A stretch of 64,000 nucleotides of DNA, taken from the NCBI RefSeq assembly GCF_009696605.1, contig NZ_VULR01000010.1, forward strand, positions 1 to 64,000. Reading direction: 5' to 3'. Of this stretch, positions 16,531 to 25,181 are shown one piece after another (positions within the stretch are counted from its first letter, which is position 1; each line of letters opens with the position of its first letter). This stretch comes from Anaerosalibacter bizertensis (GTDB lineage: Bacteria; Bacillota; Clostridia; Tissierellales; Sporanaerobacteraceae). A model generated the notes under the pieces. The model saw nothing but the letters and a program-made list of their open reading frames with translations, did no database searches and had not been told where the DNA came from. The translations under genes and the position numbers were made by a program.

Positions 16531-17419
16531 TGTAGAAATGTTTGGAATAAAGTTTAAAAATCCTGTTATTACTGCTTCAGGCACTTTTACCAGAGATTAT
16601 GAAGATTTTTTTTCACTATCAAAATTAGGAGGAATATGTACAAAAGGATTAACTTTAAATGAGAAAAAAGGAAATAGTGGAATTAGAATACATGAAACTA
16701 CGGGAGGACTTTTAAATAGTATAGGCCTTCAAAATCCAGGTGTAGATAGATATATTTCTGAAGAGCTTCCTCATATGGAAAAATACGATACAGTAATTAT
16801 TGCTAACGTAGGAGGAAGCACTATAGAAGAATATGTAAAAACCATTGAAAAACTAAACAATACTAATATACCTATAATAGAGTTGAATATCTCTTGTCCC
16901 AATGTAAAAGAAGGTGGAATGGCTTTTGGTATAAAATCTGATGTAGCTTTTAAAGTAGTTAGAGAAGTGAAAAAGATATGTAAAAAGCCATTAATAGTTA
17001 AGCTTTCACCTAATGCAGAAAATATTTTGGATATGGCTTATAAATGTTGTGAGGCAGGAGCAGATGGGCTTTCACTTGTAAATACTTTTAGCGGAATGGC
17101 AATAGATATAAAAAACAGAAAGCCTGTATTTGATAATACAATTGCAGGGTTATCTGGTCCTTGTATTAAACCAATTGCATTAAGAATGGTTTACGAAGTT
17201 AGTAGGATTGTTAATGTACCTATAATTGGAATTGGGGGAATTGTAGACTATAAGGATGCTTTAGAATACATAATGGCCGGAGCTTTAGCAGTACAAGTGG
17301 GAAGTGGAAATTTTATGAAGCCAGATATATGCTTAGACATAATAAATGGTATAGAAGAATTCATGGAAAAAGAAAATATAAAATCTCTTGAAGAAATAAG
17401 AGGTATTGCTAGGAGGTAA
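16523..17419 (+). CDS. pyrD: Dihydroorotate dehydrogenase, class 1B catalytic subunit
   Basis: A 298-residue FMN enzyme oxidising dihydroorotate to orotate. It has [10 protein letters not shown] near the start, the catalytic Cys125 in [12 protein letters not shown], and C-terminal IGIGGI and GALAVQVGS that bind the FMN phosphate. The ATG at 16523 overlaps the pyrK stop (ATGACTAG) and has GGAGA ten bases upstream. The earlier in-frame start at 16487 would add residues without family support. It works with PyrK. Confidence 0.95.
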   Translation: MTSVEMFGIKFKNPVITASGTFTRDYEDFFSLSKLGGICTKGLTLNEKKGNSGIRIHETTGGLLNSIGLQNPGVDRYISEELPHMEKYDTVIIANVGGSTIEEYVKTIEKLNNTNIPIIELNISCPNVKEGGMAFGIKSDVAFKVVREVKKICKKPLIVKLSPNAENILDMAYKCCEAGADGLSLVNTFSGMAIDIKNRKPVFDNTIAGLSGPCIKPIALRMVYEVSRIVNVPIIGIGGIVDYKDALEYIMAGALAVQVGSGNFMKPDICLDIINGIEEFMEKENIKSLEEIRGIARR

Positions 17420-17423
17420 TATT

Positions 17424-17984
17424 ATGTTGATTGATTTACTTAAAGAAACAGAAGCTTTATTGGAAGGCCATTTTTTACTTTCATCAGGGAAACATAGTGA
17501 TAGATATGTACAATGTGCAAAACTACTTCAATATCCAGACAGTGCAGAAAAAGCTATAGGTATAATAGTGGAAAAACTTAAAGACATAGACTTTGATGTA
17601 GTAGTAGGACCAGCTATGGGAGGGGTTATTGTTAGCTATGAACTTGGAAGACAAACTGGAAAGCCTGCTCTATTTACAGAAAGGGTAGAGGGAAAGATGG
17701 TGTTAAGAAGAGGATTTAAGATAGAAGAAGGACAAAAAGTTCTTATAGCAGAAGATGTAGTGACTACAGGGAAATCTTCCTATGAAACTATACAGGAAAT
17801 AGAAAGCTTGGGAGGAGAAGTAGTAGGTATTGTGTGTATTGTAGATAGAACTACTAAAGCATTAGATATACCAGTATATGGAGGAACGAAACTTGAAATA
17901 GATACTTATGATGAAGAAAATTGTCCTCTATGCAAAAGTGGAATTCCATATAAAAAATTAGGAAGTAGAAATCTTAAGAAATAG
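17424..17984 (+). CDS. pyrE: Orotate phosphoribosyltransferase
   Basis: A 186-residue enzyme that joins orotate to PRPP to give OMP. The PRPP loop is [14 protein letters not shown]. The N-terminal [15 protein letters not shown] is the orotate-binding part. The ATG at 17424 follows AGGAGG by seven bases; the frame could open at 17406 but that codon lies before the SD. The C-terminus ends with [10 protein letters not shown], a tail seen in the roughly 190-residue Firmicute form. It is the last gene of the operon. Confidence 0.94.
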   Translation: MLIDLLKETEALLEGHFLLSSGKHSDRYVQCAKLLQYPDSAEKAIGIIVEKLKDIDFDVVVGPAMGGVIVSYELGRQTGKPALFTERVEGKMVLRRGFKIEEGQKVLIAEDVVTTGKSSYETIQEIESLGGEVVGIVCIVDRTTKALDIPVYGGTKLEIDTYDEENCPLCKSGIPYKKLGSRNLKK

Positions 17985-18014
17985 GTGCTCATTTACAGAG
18001 TACCTATTTTTTTA
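17980..18014 (+). terminator. Terminator of the pyr operon
   Basis: AATAGGTGCTC pairs with GAGTACCTATT (one G-T pair) around a seven-base loop, followed by a run of T. The left arm includes the pyrE stop. Confidence 0.8.
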
Positions 18015-18025
18015 TGGTATTTTTA

Positions 18026-18055
18026 TCATAATTAATGCAAGATTAACCCATACTA
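18026..18055 (+). promoter_or_regulatory. Possible sigma-G-type promoter of the ger operon
   Basis: A CATACTA element (18049-18055) matches the sigma-G -10 region, with TCATA (18026-18030) 18 bases upstream as a weak -35. It lies 33 bases before gerA. Germinant receptor operons are normally transcribed in the forespore by sigma-G. The match is by eye. Confidence 0.4.
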
Positions 18056-18088
18056 TAAATAGAATATTTTGCAAAGGGTGTTTATATA

Positions 18089-19528
18089 TTGATTTCAAAA
18101 GATATAGATAAAAATAAAGAGAGATTAATAGAAGAATTTAATAATACATCTGATCTTGTAGCATATGAATTTAGGACTAATTCTAATTTGAAAATAATTA
18201 TAAGCTATTTAGAAGGTTTTATTGATAAGAATACATTGGATAGAGATGTTTTAAAACCAGTAATAACTAGATTAGAAAGTTATAATGATCTAAAGAAGAT
18301 TATATTTGTTTCTGGTATAAAGGAAATAAATACTTTTGAAGAAATTATAGAAGAAATAGTATCTGGAAGTTTGATTTTATTTATTCAAGGTTGTAAAGAA
18401 TGTTTTTCTATAGATTTAAGACATTGGGAAAAAAGGTCTATTGAGGAAGCTGATTCAGAGGCAGTAGTTAGAGGACCTAAAGAAGGATTTATTGAAGATA
18501 TATCAACTAATAAGATGCTTCTTAGAAGAAAGATTAGAAATCCAAATTTAGTTTTTGAAAACTATATATTAGGGGAGCAAACTGAAACAGAAATTTCAGT
18601 TGCTTATATTAAAAATATTGTAAATGAGGACGTTTTAGATAAAGTAAAAAAAAGAGTCCAAGATATTAATACAGACTCCATATTAGAATCTGGCTATATA
18701 GAGAGTTATATAGAAGATAGCCCTTATAATATAGTATCTACCATAGGTAATACTCAAAAGCCTGATATAGTTGCTGGAAAAATATTAGAAGGAAGAGTGG
18801 CAATATTTTGTGATGGGACTCCTCATGCTTTGATTATTCCTCGTTTATTTATAGAAAATATACAGGTAAGTGAAGATTATTATTCAAGAACTTATATAGC
18901 AACTTTTTTAAGAATGTTAAGATTTTTTGCTTTATTCTTAGGTATTTTATTGCCAGGTTTATATGTTGCACTTCAAACATTTCATCAGGAGATGATTCCT
19001 ACAGTTTTATTAATAACTATGGCAGGTGCTAGAGAAGGAGTTCCTTTACCTTCAGTATTAGAAGCTCTTTTAATGACCGTAATGCTTGAGCTTATAAAGG
19101 AGTCGGGAGTTAGGCTGCCTAAAGCAGTAGGTTCGGCAGTAAGTATTGTTGGAGCCTTAGTACTAGGGCAAGCAGCTGTTGAAGGTGGTATAGTTAGTGC
19201 ACCAATGGTTATAGTAATAGCTATTACAGCAATAGCAGAGTTCGCTGTCCCAGCTCTTACAGAAGTAATGATTTTATATAGATTATTTCTTATTGTACTT
19301 GGTGGATTTATGGGGCTATATGGAATTACCTGTGGATTAGTAGTAATTATTATAGGAGCAGTTTCATTGGATCCTTTTGGTATTCCTTATGGTTATCCTA
19401 TTGCTCCATTAGATAAAACAGGACTTAAAGACTTTATTATAAGGTTTCCCCTTTGGAGTATGAAAAAAAGGCCTGGATATTTAGTAAAGAAGAATAGAAT
19501 AAGACAAAGAAACGTACGAAAGAAGTGA
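18089..19528 (+). CDS. Spore germination receptor subunit A (GerA family)
   Basis: A 479-residue inner-membrane protein of the spore. The N-terminal half (about 1-260) is the soluble GerA domain; the second half has about five membrane helices with the family sequences LPGLYVALQTFHQEMIPT and AGAREGVPLP. With the C and B subunits it forms the complex that detects germinants and starts germination. The start is TTG at 18089 behind AAGGGTG. The gene order A-C-B is common in clostridia. The germinant cannot be told from the sequence. Confidence 0.94.
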   Translation: MISKDIDKNKERLIEEFNNTSDLVAYEFRTNSNLKIIISYLEGFIDKNTLDRDVLKPVITRLESYNDLKKIIFVSGIKEINTFEEIIEEIVSGSLILFIQGCKECFSIDLRHWEKRSIEEADSEAVVRGPKEGFIEDISTNKMLLRRKIRNPNLVFENYILGEQTETEISVAYIKNIVNEDVLDKVKKRVQDINTDSILESGYIESYIEDSPYNIVSTIGNTQKPDIVAGKILEGRVAIFCDGTPHALIIPRLFIENIQVSEDYYSRTYIATFLRMLRFFALFLGILLPGLYVALQTFHQEMIPTVLLITMAGAREGVPLPSVLEALLMTVMLELIKESGVRLPKAVGSAVSIVGALVLGQAAVEGGIVSAPMVIVIAITAIAEFAVPALTEVMILYRLFLIVLGGFMGLYGITCGLVVIIIGAVSLDPFGIPYGYPIAPLDKTGLKDFIIRFPLWSMKKRPGYLVKKNRIRQRNVRKK

Positions 19529-19532
19529 TAGA

Positions 19533-20795
19533 ATGAAAAAAAAGTCTGTTTTACTTATCTTTATTTTATGTCTTACTTTAATTATAACAGGTTGTTGGAA
19601 TTCTAGAGAATTAAATACTTTAGGAATTGCTACCGTCATAGGAATAGACTGGGAGGATGAAAAAATATTAGTTACTATAGAAGTTATAAATCCTAGGCCA
19701 GTAAAGGCAATGTTGGAAGCTAAGCCAGCGGATTTAGTTCTATATGTTCAAGGAAGAGGAGATACAATTTTTGGTGCTCTTAGAAATATATCTTTGAAAT
19801 TTGACAGAAGGATTTTTGTATCTCAAAACAAAATATTTATATTTGGTGAAGAGTTTGTTAAGAAAGGTTTTATTAATCATATAGACGTGCTACAAAGAGA
19901 TCATGAGTTTAGAGAAACAGCGTATATACTAGTAGCAAAAGAGAAAAAAGCTACAGATATTATGGGAGTTCATGAGGCGGTAGAAGAGATTTTAGGAATG
20001 TATATGGAAGATATTATTGAAAATAAAAAATTTAACCCTAAAGGAGTTGATGTTAATTTATCAGAATACTTAAAATATTATTATGACTCTGGGAGACAGC
20101 CTATTTTAGGAGTAGTAGATAGGAAAGAGAAGAATGCAATTAAAAAAGCTGATACACATGAAGGAAAAAAAGAGTATGAATTAGTAGTAGAAGGTTGTTC
20201 CATATTTAATAAGGAAAAATTATCTGGTTATTTGAATGGCGAAGAAACTAGAGCTTTAAATTTTGTAAGAAATGAGGTAAAAGGGGGGGAGATTGAATTT
20301 CCTACTCCAGTAAAAAACGTAGATCATTATAGCACACCTACCCCTAGTATTAAAGATTCATCAAGTGCTATAAATACGCCAAATAGGAGTAAAAGTGTTC
20401 TTGAAATAATTAAAAGCAAAACTAAAAGTGATGTAGAAATTAAAAATGGGAAATTTATATTAAAGACAAAAGTTAAGATGAGAGGAATGCTAGGAGATGT
20501 AAGTGGAGATATCGATATATCAAATGAAGAAACAATAAAGTTAATTGAGGAGTCTTGTTCAAAACAAGTTAAGGAGGAAATTGAAAACAGTATAAAAAAA
20601 GTGCAGAAAAATTATAAAACAGATGTATTTGGATTTGGAACTTTAGTGCATAGAAAGTACCCAAAAGAATGGCGTCGTATAAGTTCTGATTGGAACAATA
20701 TATTTTCACAAGCTGATGTTCAGGTAGAAGTAGAAACCAATATAATTAGAACAGGTCTTGTGAATACATCCACTAATAAGATAAAGGGAGAATAA
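19533..20795 (+). CDS. Spore germination lipoprotein, Ger(x)C family
   Basis: A 420-residue lipoprotein. Lipobox ITGC (Cys21) is followed by the family start WNSRELNTLGIATVIGIDWE. The C-terminal half is the three-domain GerC fold and includes KTDVFGFGTLVHRKYPKEW. It is anchored in the spore inner membrane as subunit C of the receptor. ATG at 19533 lies four bases after gerA with only a weak SD, so its translation is probably coupled to gerA. Confidence 0.94.
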   Translation: MKKKSVLLIFILCLTLIITGCWNSRELNTLGIATVIGIDWEDEKILVTIEVINPRPVKAMLEAKPADLVLYVQGRGDTIFGALRNISLKFDRRIFVSQNKIFIFGEEFVKKGFINHIDVLQRDHEFRETAYILVAKEKKATDIMGVHEAVEEILGMYMEDIIENKKFNPKGVDVNLSEYLKYYYDSGRQPILGVVDRKEKNAIKKADTHEGKKEYELVVEGCSIFNKEKLSGYLNGEETRALNFVRNEVKGGEIEFPTPVKNVDHYSTPTPSIKDSSSAINTPNRSKSVLEIIKSKTKSDVEIKNGKFILKTKVKMRGMLGDVSGDIDISNEETIKLIEESCSKQVKEEIENSIKKVQKNYKTDVFGFGTLVHRKYPKEWRRISSDWNNIFSQADVQVEVETNIIRTGLVNTSTNKIKGE

Positions 20796-20796
20796 T

Positions 20797-21915
20797 ATGA
20801 AAGATAATGTTAGAATAAGTTCATATCAAGCAATTTTATTAATTATTGCTTTTAGAATTGTTCTTGCTTTTTCCTATCAACCAGCTATAAATGCACCACC
20901 AGGTAATCAAGATAATTGGATAATGATATTTTTATCAACAATTTATAGTATAATATTATGTGTGCCTATGCTAATTCTGAGCAATAAATTTAGGGATTTT
21001 ACATTAATAGAATATATGAAATTAATATATGGGAGAATATTAGGAAAAATAATAGGATTTTTTTACTCGATGGTTTTTCTATTATTTACGATTATATTTG
21101 TTTCTATTTTAGTTGAGATATTAGATTCTACCATGTTCCCAGAAACTCCTACATGGGTTACAGCATCTATGATGTTAATAACTTGCATTTATATTTCATA
21201 TAAGGGATTAGAGAGCATTGGAAGAGGTGCAGAAATATTTGTTCCTTTAATATTAGTAGTTATTGCTGTTATAATTATATTGGGAATAAATGTTTTAGAT
21301 TTTGGCGTTTTTTTACCTATACTAAGTGATTCATCTTTTAAAGATATAAATATAGGTGCAATAGAAATTGGAACTAAGTTTGTAGATATTTTGATTTTAG
21401 CAATGCTTGCACCTTACTTAGATAAAAGAGAAAATTTAAATAAGATTTTTATAAAGTCTTTAATTTATTCTATTTTAATAGTAGTTTCGATGATAATAGT
21501 TTCTCAAGCTGCATTAGGAATAGAACAAGCCAAACATGCTAATTTTCCTTTTTTTACCTTTGCTAGACTTATAAATGTTTTCGAGATAGTACATAGAATT
21601 GAATCAATTTATGTCGTAGCTTGGATTACAAGCAATATTGGCAAAATAACAGGATATTTATTTTTTACTACTGTATCTTTAGGCCAAACATTTAGGAAGG
21701 GAGAAAATAAGGTATATATAATTCCTGTGTCTATAATTGTTTTTATATCATCAGTTTTAATAAAGGATAGACGTTCTATTTTAGCAGCTAAAGAACCTTT
21801 GAATAAAATAACACTATTTATAGCTTTAACTTCTATATTTATTATCCCTATGATAGCTTTAATAGTATATTTTTTTAGAAGAGACAGATTGAAAGATAAA
21901 ATTAGTGCTAAATAA
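20797..21915 (+). CDS. Spore germination receptor subunit B (permease family)
   Basis: A 372-residue membrane protein with ten hydrophobic segments, related to APC amino acid transporters. It has the N-terminal ISSYQAILLIIAFRI and YQPAINAPPGNQDNW stretches typical of GerB. In known receptors this subunit binds the germinant. The ATG follows the gerC stop by one base, with AAGGGAGA upstream. It ends one base before the stop of a convergent histidine kinase gene, and I see no terminator between them. Confidence 0.93.
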   Translation: MKDNVRISSYQAILLIIAFRIVLAFSYQPAINAPPGNQDNWIMIFLSTIYSIILCVPMLILSNKFRDFTLIEYMKLIYGRILGKIIGFFYSMVFLLFTIIFVSILVEILDSTMFPETPTWVTASMMLITCIYISYKGLESIGRGAEIFVPLILVVIAVIIILGINVLDFGVFLPILSDSSFKDINIGAIEIGTKFVDILILAMLAPYLDKRENLNKIFIKSLIYSILIVVSMIIVSQAALGIEQAKHANFPFFTFARLINVFEIVHRIESIYVVAWITSNIGKITGYLFFTTVSLGQTFRKGENKVYIIPVSIIVFISSVLIKDRRSILAAKEPLNKITLFIALTSIFIIPMIALIVYFFRRDRLKDKISAK

Positions 21916-23280
21916 TTACTTTATAGGGAGAATTATATTAAAATTAGTTCCTTTGCCTAAAATACTTTCAACGGTTATTTTTCCTCCATGAGCTTCTACT
22001 AAAGATTTTGTAATGGTAAGGCCTAATCCTGACCCATCATTTTCTTTGTTTATATGGTTATTAGATCTGTAAAATCTATTGAAAATATTTGGCAGATCTT
22101 TTTTATGAATACCTATTCCATTGTCTTTAAATTCAATATGAACACAATCTTTATCATTTCTAAGATTTAATATTATTTTTCCATCCTTATCTAGATATTT
22201 GTAAGAATTAGATATTAAATTATATATTATTTGCTTAAATTTGTCTTTATCTGCTAATATGGTTACATTTGGTTCAATTTTAGTTATAATTTCATAACCA
22301 CTTTTTTTAAATATAGGTTTAAACGATTCTGTTATTTTTTCAAGTTCATTAGAAATATTAAAATAAGATTTATTTAAATTAAGTTCAAGCTCTTCTAATT
22401 TTGAAATATCCCTTAGCTCATTTACTAATTTCGTAAGATGGTCAACTTCTTCATGAAGTATTAAAAGGTTTTTTTCATCTATTTCCCATATTCCATCAAT
22501 CAAGGCTTCTATATGGGTTTGCAAAGTAGTTAAAGGGGTTCTAAGTTCATGAGATATATCAGAAGTAAATTTTTTTCTAAAGTTATCTTGTTTTTGTAGT
22601 GTTTCTCCTAGATAATTTATAGAATTAGATAAATCTTTAATTTCCTTTGTATTTGTATTAATTTTAGAACGAGAAGAAAGATCTCCTTTTCTCATTTTAT
22701 TAGCTGTATCTGTGATATTAATAATAGGATATGAAAGTTCTTTTGAAAGCACTATACTTATTATAAAACCTATCAAAGTAGTAATAAAAGTTGACATTAG
22801 AAAAGATTTAGATAGTGTTTCTTTAAATATTATGGCGCTTTCTGTTAGGTATGACTTATCCATATATCCAATTATTAAAGTTCCAATTTTATTGTTATTA
22901 TCATAGAGAGGATATTCCTTTTCAATATAGTTTCCTTCTATAATACGAGGTTTTCTCATATTTCTCATCATTCTTCTATGATGATCCATGTGGTTGTTAT
23001 GTGAATTGCAAACTGTTTTTCCTGTATCATTTTTTATTTCAATATAAACTCCTTCCAAAGAAGATAATTTTGAAATATCTTCTTCGTTAAGATAAGGTCC
23101 TTTTGTTTTATATAGATTTTCTACTATGTCTTTAACTTTTTTTAGTTTTGTATTTTGTTCTTCAATTAGGTAGGTTTCAAATTTTCTATTTATCATATAA
23201 TTAGAGACAAAACTAGTTATAATAATTGAAATAATAATAGATAAAAGTAGAGTTAATACTATTCTTTTAGTTAATGACAT
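21916..23280 (-). CDS. Sensor histidine kinase with a His/Met-rich extracellular domain
   Basis: A 454-residue kinase: TM1 (about 8-28), an extracellular domain, TM2 (about 158-178), HAMP (about 180-232), HisKA with SDISHELRTPL (His244) and an HATPase domain with N, G1 (DNGIGI) and G2 (GSGLGL) boxes. The extracellular domain carries a dense run of possible metal ligands at residues 91-108 (CNSHNNHMDHH, MMRNM). It is translated with the response regulator, the SD GGAGGTGAG overlapping the regulator's end. A secreted protein encoded just upstream is also rich in His and Met, so a metal or envelope signal is plausible but unproven. Confidence 0.9.
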   Translation of the reverse strand: MSLTKRIVLTLLLSIIISIIITSFVSNYMINRKFETYLIEEQNTKLKKVKDIVENLYKTKGPYLNEEDISKLSSLEGVYIEIKNDTGKTVCNSHNNHMDHHRRMMRNMRKPRIIEGNYIEKEYPLYDNNNKIGTLIIGYMDKSYLTESAIIFKETLSKSFLMSTFITTLIGFIISIVLSKELSYPIINITDTANKMRKGDLSSRSKINTNTKEIKDLSNSINYLGETLQKQDNFRKKFTSDISHELRTPLTTLQTHIEALIDGIWEIDEKNLLILHEEVDHLTKLVNELRDISKLEELELNLNKSYFNISNELEKITESFKPIFKKSGYEIITKIEPNVTILADKDKFKQIIYNLISNSYKYLDKDGKIILNLRNDKDCVHIEFKDNGIGIHKKDLPNIFNRFYRSNNHINKENDGSGLGLTITKSLVEAHGGKITVESILGKGTNFNIILPIK

Positions 23281-23283
23281 ATT

Positions 23284-23979
23284 TTACTCACCTCCAAACT
23301 TATAACCTACTCCATAAACAGTTAATATATATTTAGGTTCTTTAGGATTGTCTTCAATTTTTTGTCTTATATTTTTAATATGGGTATCTATAGTCCTATC
23401 AAAACCTTCATAATCAATACCAAAAGCTTTTTCTATAAGTTGTTCTCTACTGAAAACTTGCCCAGGATTAGTTAGAAGAGCAGATAATATTTTAAACTCA
23501 TTTGTAGTTAACAATATAACCTTTCCATCTTTTTTGACTTCCATTTTATCTATGTCTACTTCTAAATCTTTATTATTAAAAGATAGTTTTTCAAATAAGG
23601 GATTAGAATCTCTATAACTTCGTCTTAAGAGAGCTTTAACTCTACTAACCAGTTCTCTTGGACTAAAAGGCTTTGTAACATAGTCATCAGCACCAATAGC
23701 CAATCCTTCTATTTTATCGTCCTCATCTACTTTAGCTGTAAGCATAATAATAGGAATGTCTGAAGAAGTTCTTATATGATTACATACCTTTTCTCCAGAA
23801 ATTATAGGTAACATTAAGTCTAGTATAATAAGATGAAAAGTTTCAGAATTAAATAAATCAAGAGCTTCTTTTCCGTCTATAGCAGTTTTTACTTCAAATC
23901 CTTCTTTTTCGAGATATGCTTTAACTACATCAAGTATTCTTTTTTCGTCTTCTACTACTAATATTTTTTTATTATTCAC
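23284..23979 (-). CDS. OmpR/PhoB-family response regulator
   Basis: A 231-residue regulator with a receiver domain (ILVVEDE at the start, phospho-acceptor Asp54 in LIILDLMLP, Lys in VTKPF) and a winged-helix DNA-binding domain ending ILTVYGVGYKFGG. GTG at 23979 is chosen because GAGGTGAT stands about six bases upstream; the GTG at 23988 is part of that SD. The partner kinase gene follows three bases later. Its likely binding sites are the direct repeats at 24245-24264. Confidence 0.92.
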   Translation of the reverse strand: MNNKKILVVEDEKRILDVVKAYLEKEGFEVKTAIDGKEALDLFNSETFHLIILDLMLPIISGEKVCNHIRTSSDIPIIMLTAKVDEDDKIEGLAIGADDYVTKPFSPRELVSRVKALLRRSYRDSNPLFEKLSFNNKDLEVDIDKMEVKKDGKVILLTTNEFKILSALLTNPGQVFSREQLIEKAFGIDYEGFDRTIDTHIKNIRQKIEDNPKEPKYILTVYGVGYKFGGE

Positions 23980-24020
23980 AAAAATCACCTCAATTATATA
24001 TTACCCAATGTAAGAACAAG

Positions 24021-24042
24021 AAAAGCGGAGATTTATCTCCGC
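24021..24042 (-). terminator. Hairpin after the 49-codon ORF
   Basis: On the minus strand GCGGAGAT and ATCTCCGC form an eight-base GC-rich stem followed by TTTT. It lies between the small membrane-protein ORF and the regulator gene and could lower read-through into the two-component genes. Confidence 0.6.
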
Positions 24043-24050
24043 CTAATCTT

Positions 24051-24200
24051 TTATATGCTATTATCTTGCGATCTATTATTTCTAATAAGCTTTATTGCTA
24101 ATGATATTAGTATTGCCCAAAATATAATTTTACTTATGGGCCCAAAAATGGGACTCCAAAAACCTCCCATTAATCCATATCTGGCTCCATAACAAAACAT
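24051..24200 (-). CDS. Small membrane protein, 49 residues
   Basis: A short ORF starting at ATG 24200 behind a strong GGGAGGG SD and ending at TAA 24051, nine bases before a terminator hairpin. The peptide begins MFCYGARYGLMGGFW, then one hydrophobic helix (about residues 24-39, KIIFWAILISLAIKL) and a charged C-terminus. I do not recognise the family. It lies upstream of and on the same strand as the response regulator, and divergent from the secreted His/Met-rich protein, with operator-like repeats between, which suggests a part in the same signalling unit. Confidence 0.65.
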   Translation of the reverse strand: MFCYGARYGLMGGFWSPIFGPISKIIFWAILISLAIKLIRNNRSQDNSI

Positions 24201-24244
24201 ATATAAACCCTCCCTAAGTACTTTTAGCATAATTATAACCCTAG

Positions 24245-24284
24245 ATTATGAAGCAATTATGAAGACAAATTTCTTCATAATTGC
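24245..24284. promoter_or_regulatory. Operator-like repeats between the divergent genes
   Basis: ATTATGAAG occurs twice in direct orientation with an 11-base period (24245-24253, 24256-24264), as expected for an OmpR-family regulator. A third, inverted copy makes a perfect repeat GCAATTATGAAG-N8-CTTCATAATTGC (24253-24284). TATAAT elements follow at 24287-24292 and 24300-24305 for the rightward gene, and one reads leftward at 24237-24232. Control by the neighbouring regulator is an inference. Confidence 0.6.
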
Positions 24285-24351
24285 TCTATAATTTAATACT
24301 ATAATAAGATTAAATAAAAATTCAAATATATTATATAGGGAGGAGATAGAA

Positions 24352-24699
24352 TTGAAAAAAACATTACTTGTTTTAGGAGTTCTTTTAGTTCTTGCAACAA
24401 CTTTTGTTTATGCTCAAAGTGAAGGAGATATTAATCCACCACCAAAGTCAAGTTATACTTATAATAACAATATAGAAGAATATCAAAATGATATGAGCGA
24501 ATGGCATAAAGATAGAATTGAATATAATAGGAATAGAGTTAATGAAGATTTAAAGGAAGGAATAATTACTAAAGAAGAAGCAGAAAAATGGAATGAGCAC
24601 TTCAATTATATGGAAAAATGGCATGATGAAAATGGATTTTACCAAGGCTCATGTCATGGAGGAAGAAGAGGATATGGAAATGGAATGATGAGAAGGTAA
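24352..24699 (+). CDS. Secreted His/Met-rich small protein (DUF2680-like)
   Basis: A 115-residue exported protein. The signal peptide ends at VYA-QS (about residue 21). The mature part holds a charged helical segment, RVNEDLKEGIITKEEAEKW, similar to DUF2680-type proteins, several HW or WH pairs, and the tail GSCHGGRRGYGNGMMRR with Cys, His and Met. Such composition suggests metal binding or a Spy-like role at the cell surface, but neither is shown. TTG start behind GGGAGGAG. It is divergent from the small membrane ORF and the two-component genes. Confidence 0.7.
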   Translation: MKKTLLVLGVLLVLATTFVYAQSEGDINPPPKSSYTYNNNIEEYQNDMSEWHKDRIEYNRNRVNEDLKEGIITKEEAEKWNEHFNYMEKWHDENGFYQGSCHGGRRGYGNGMMRR

Positions 24700-24716
24700 T
24701 ACCTTTTTTAAAGTTA

Positions 24717-24772
24717 AAAAACTATGAAAGCTTTAATAAAATTTTATTAAGGTTTTCATAGTTTTAATTTTT
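24717..24772 (+). terminator. Long hairpin after the secreted protein gene
   Basis: AAAACTATGAAA and its near complement enclose an inner TTAATAAAAT/ATTTTATTAA stem, followed by a T-rich tail ending near 24772. Confidence 0.75.
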
Positions 24773-25165
24773 TGATATAAAGAAATAGAGAGTGTGCAAA
24801 ATTCCCAAATTGTATAGCAGTTTTTTAAAGTTTTTAGATTATGGTTTTAGTGTAAAAAGATATATAATAACTTATTTTATTGTAGTTTTATTGAATAAGA
24901 GCTATTGCAATTTAAAGATTATTTTAAGTTGTTTTTTATTTTAAGACAACTTTATACTTTTTATATTAGTAATGTATAACTAAATTTAGCATAATTATAA
25001 ACATATCTTTATAAAAACAAGTTATAATTTGTTTTTATAACATTTATTTAAATTATTTCTCAAAATATGTCCTTTTTTGTATAAAGGATTTTTTCTTTTT
25101 ATGTTTAATATACATTTATAAAATTGAAATTATATTTAAATTAAGTAACATATATAAAACTCTGT
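24773..25165. other. AT-rich intergenic stretch before the ABC exporter
   Basis: No reading frame of note is seen. It holds a perfect 12-base inverted repeat TTATAAAAACAA-N8-TTGTTTTTATAA (25009-25040), a weaker AAGTTG/CAACTT repeat near 24926-24954 and a short TCCTTT/AAAGGA hairpin followed by T (about 25071-25097). The last could act as a leader terminator for the ABC gene; the 12-base repeat could be an operator. Length and structure are unusual next to the tight spacing elsewhere. Confidence 0.5.
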
Positions 25166-25181
25166 ATTAAGGAGAGATTTA

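Noticed and set aside
21916-23979. The two-component system as PhoPR for the pst operon
   Set aside because: It is 19 kb from pst, its sensor domain has no PhoR-like PAS layout, and its own repeats (ATTATGAAG) differ from the Pho boxes.
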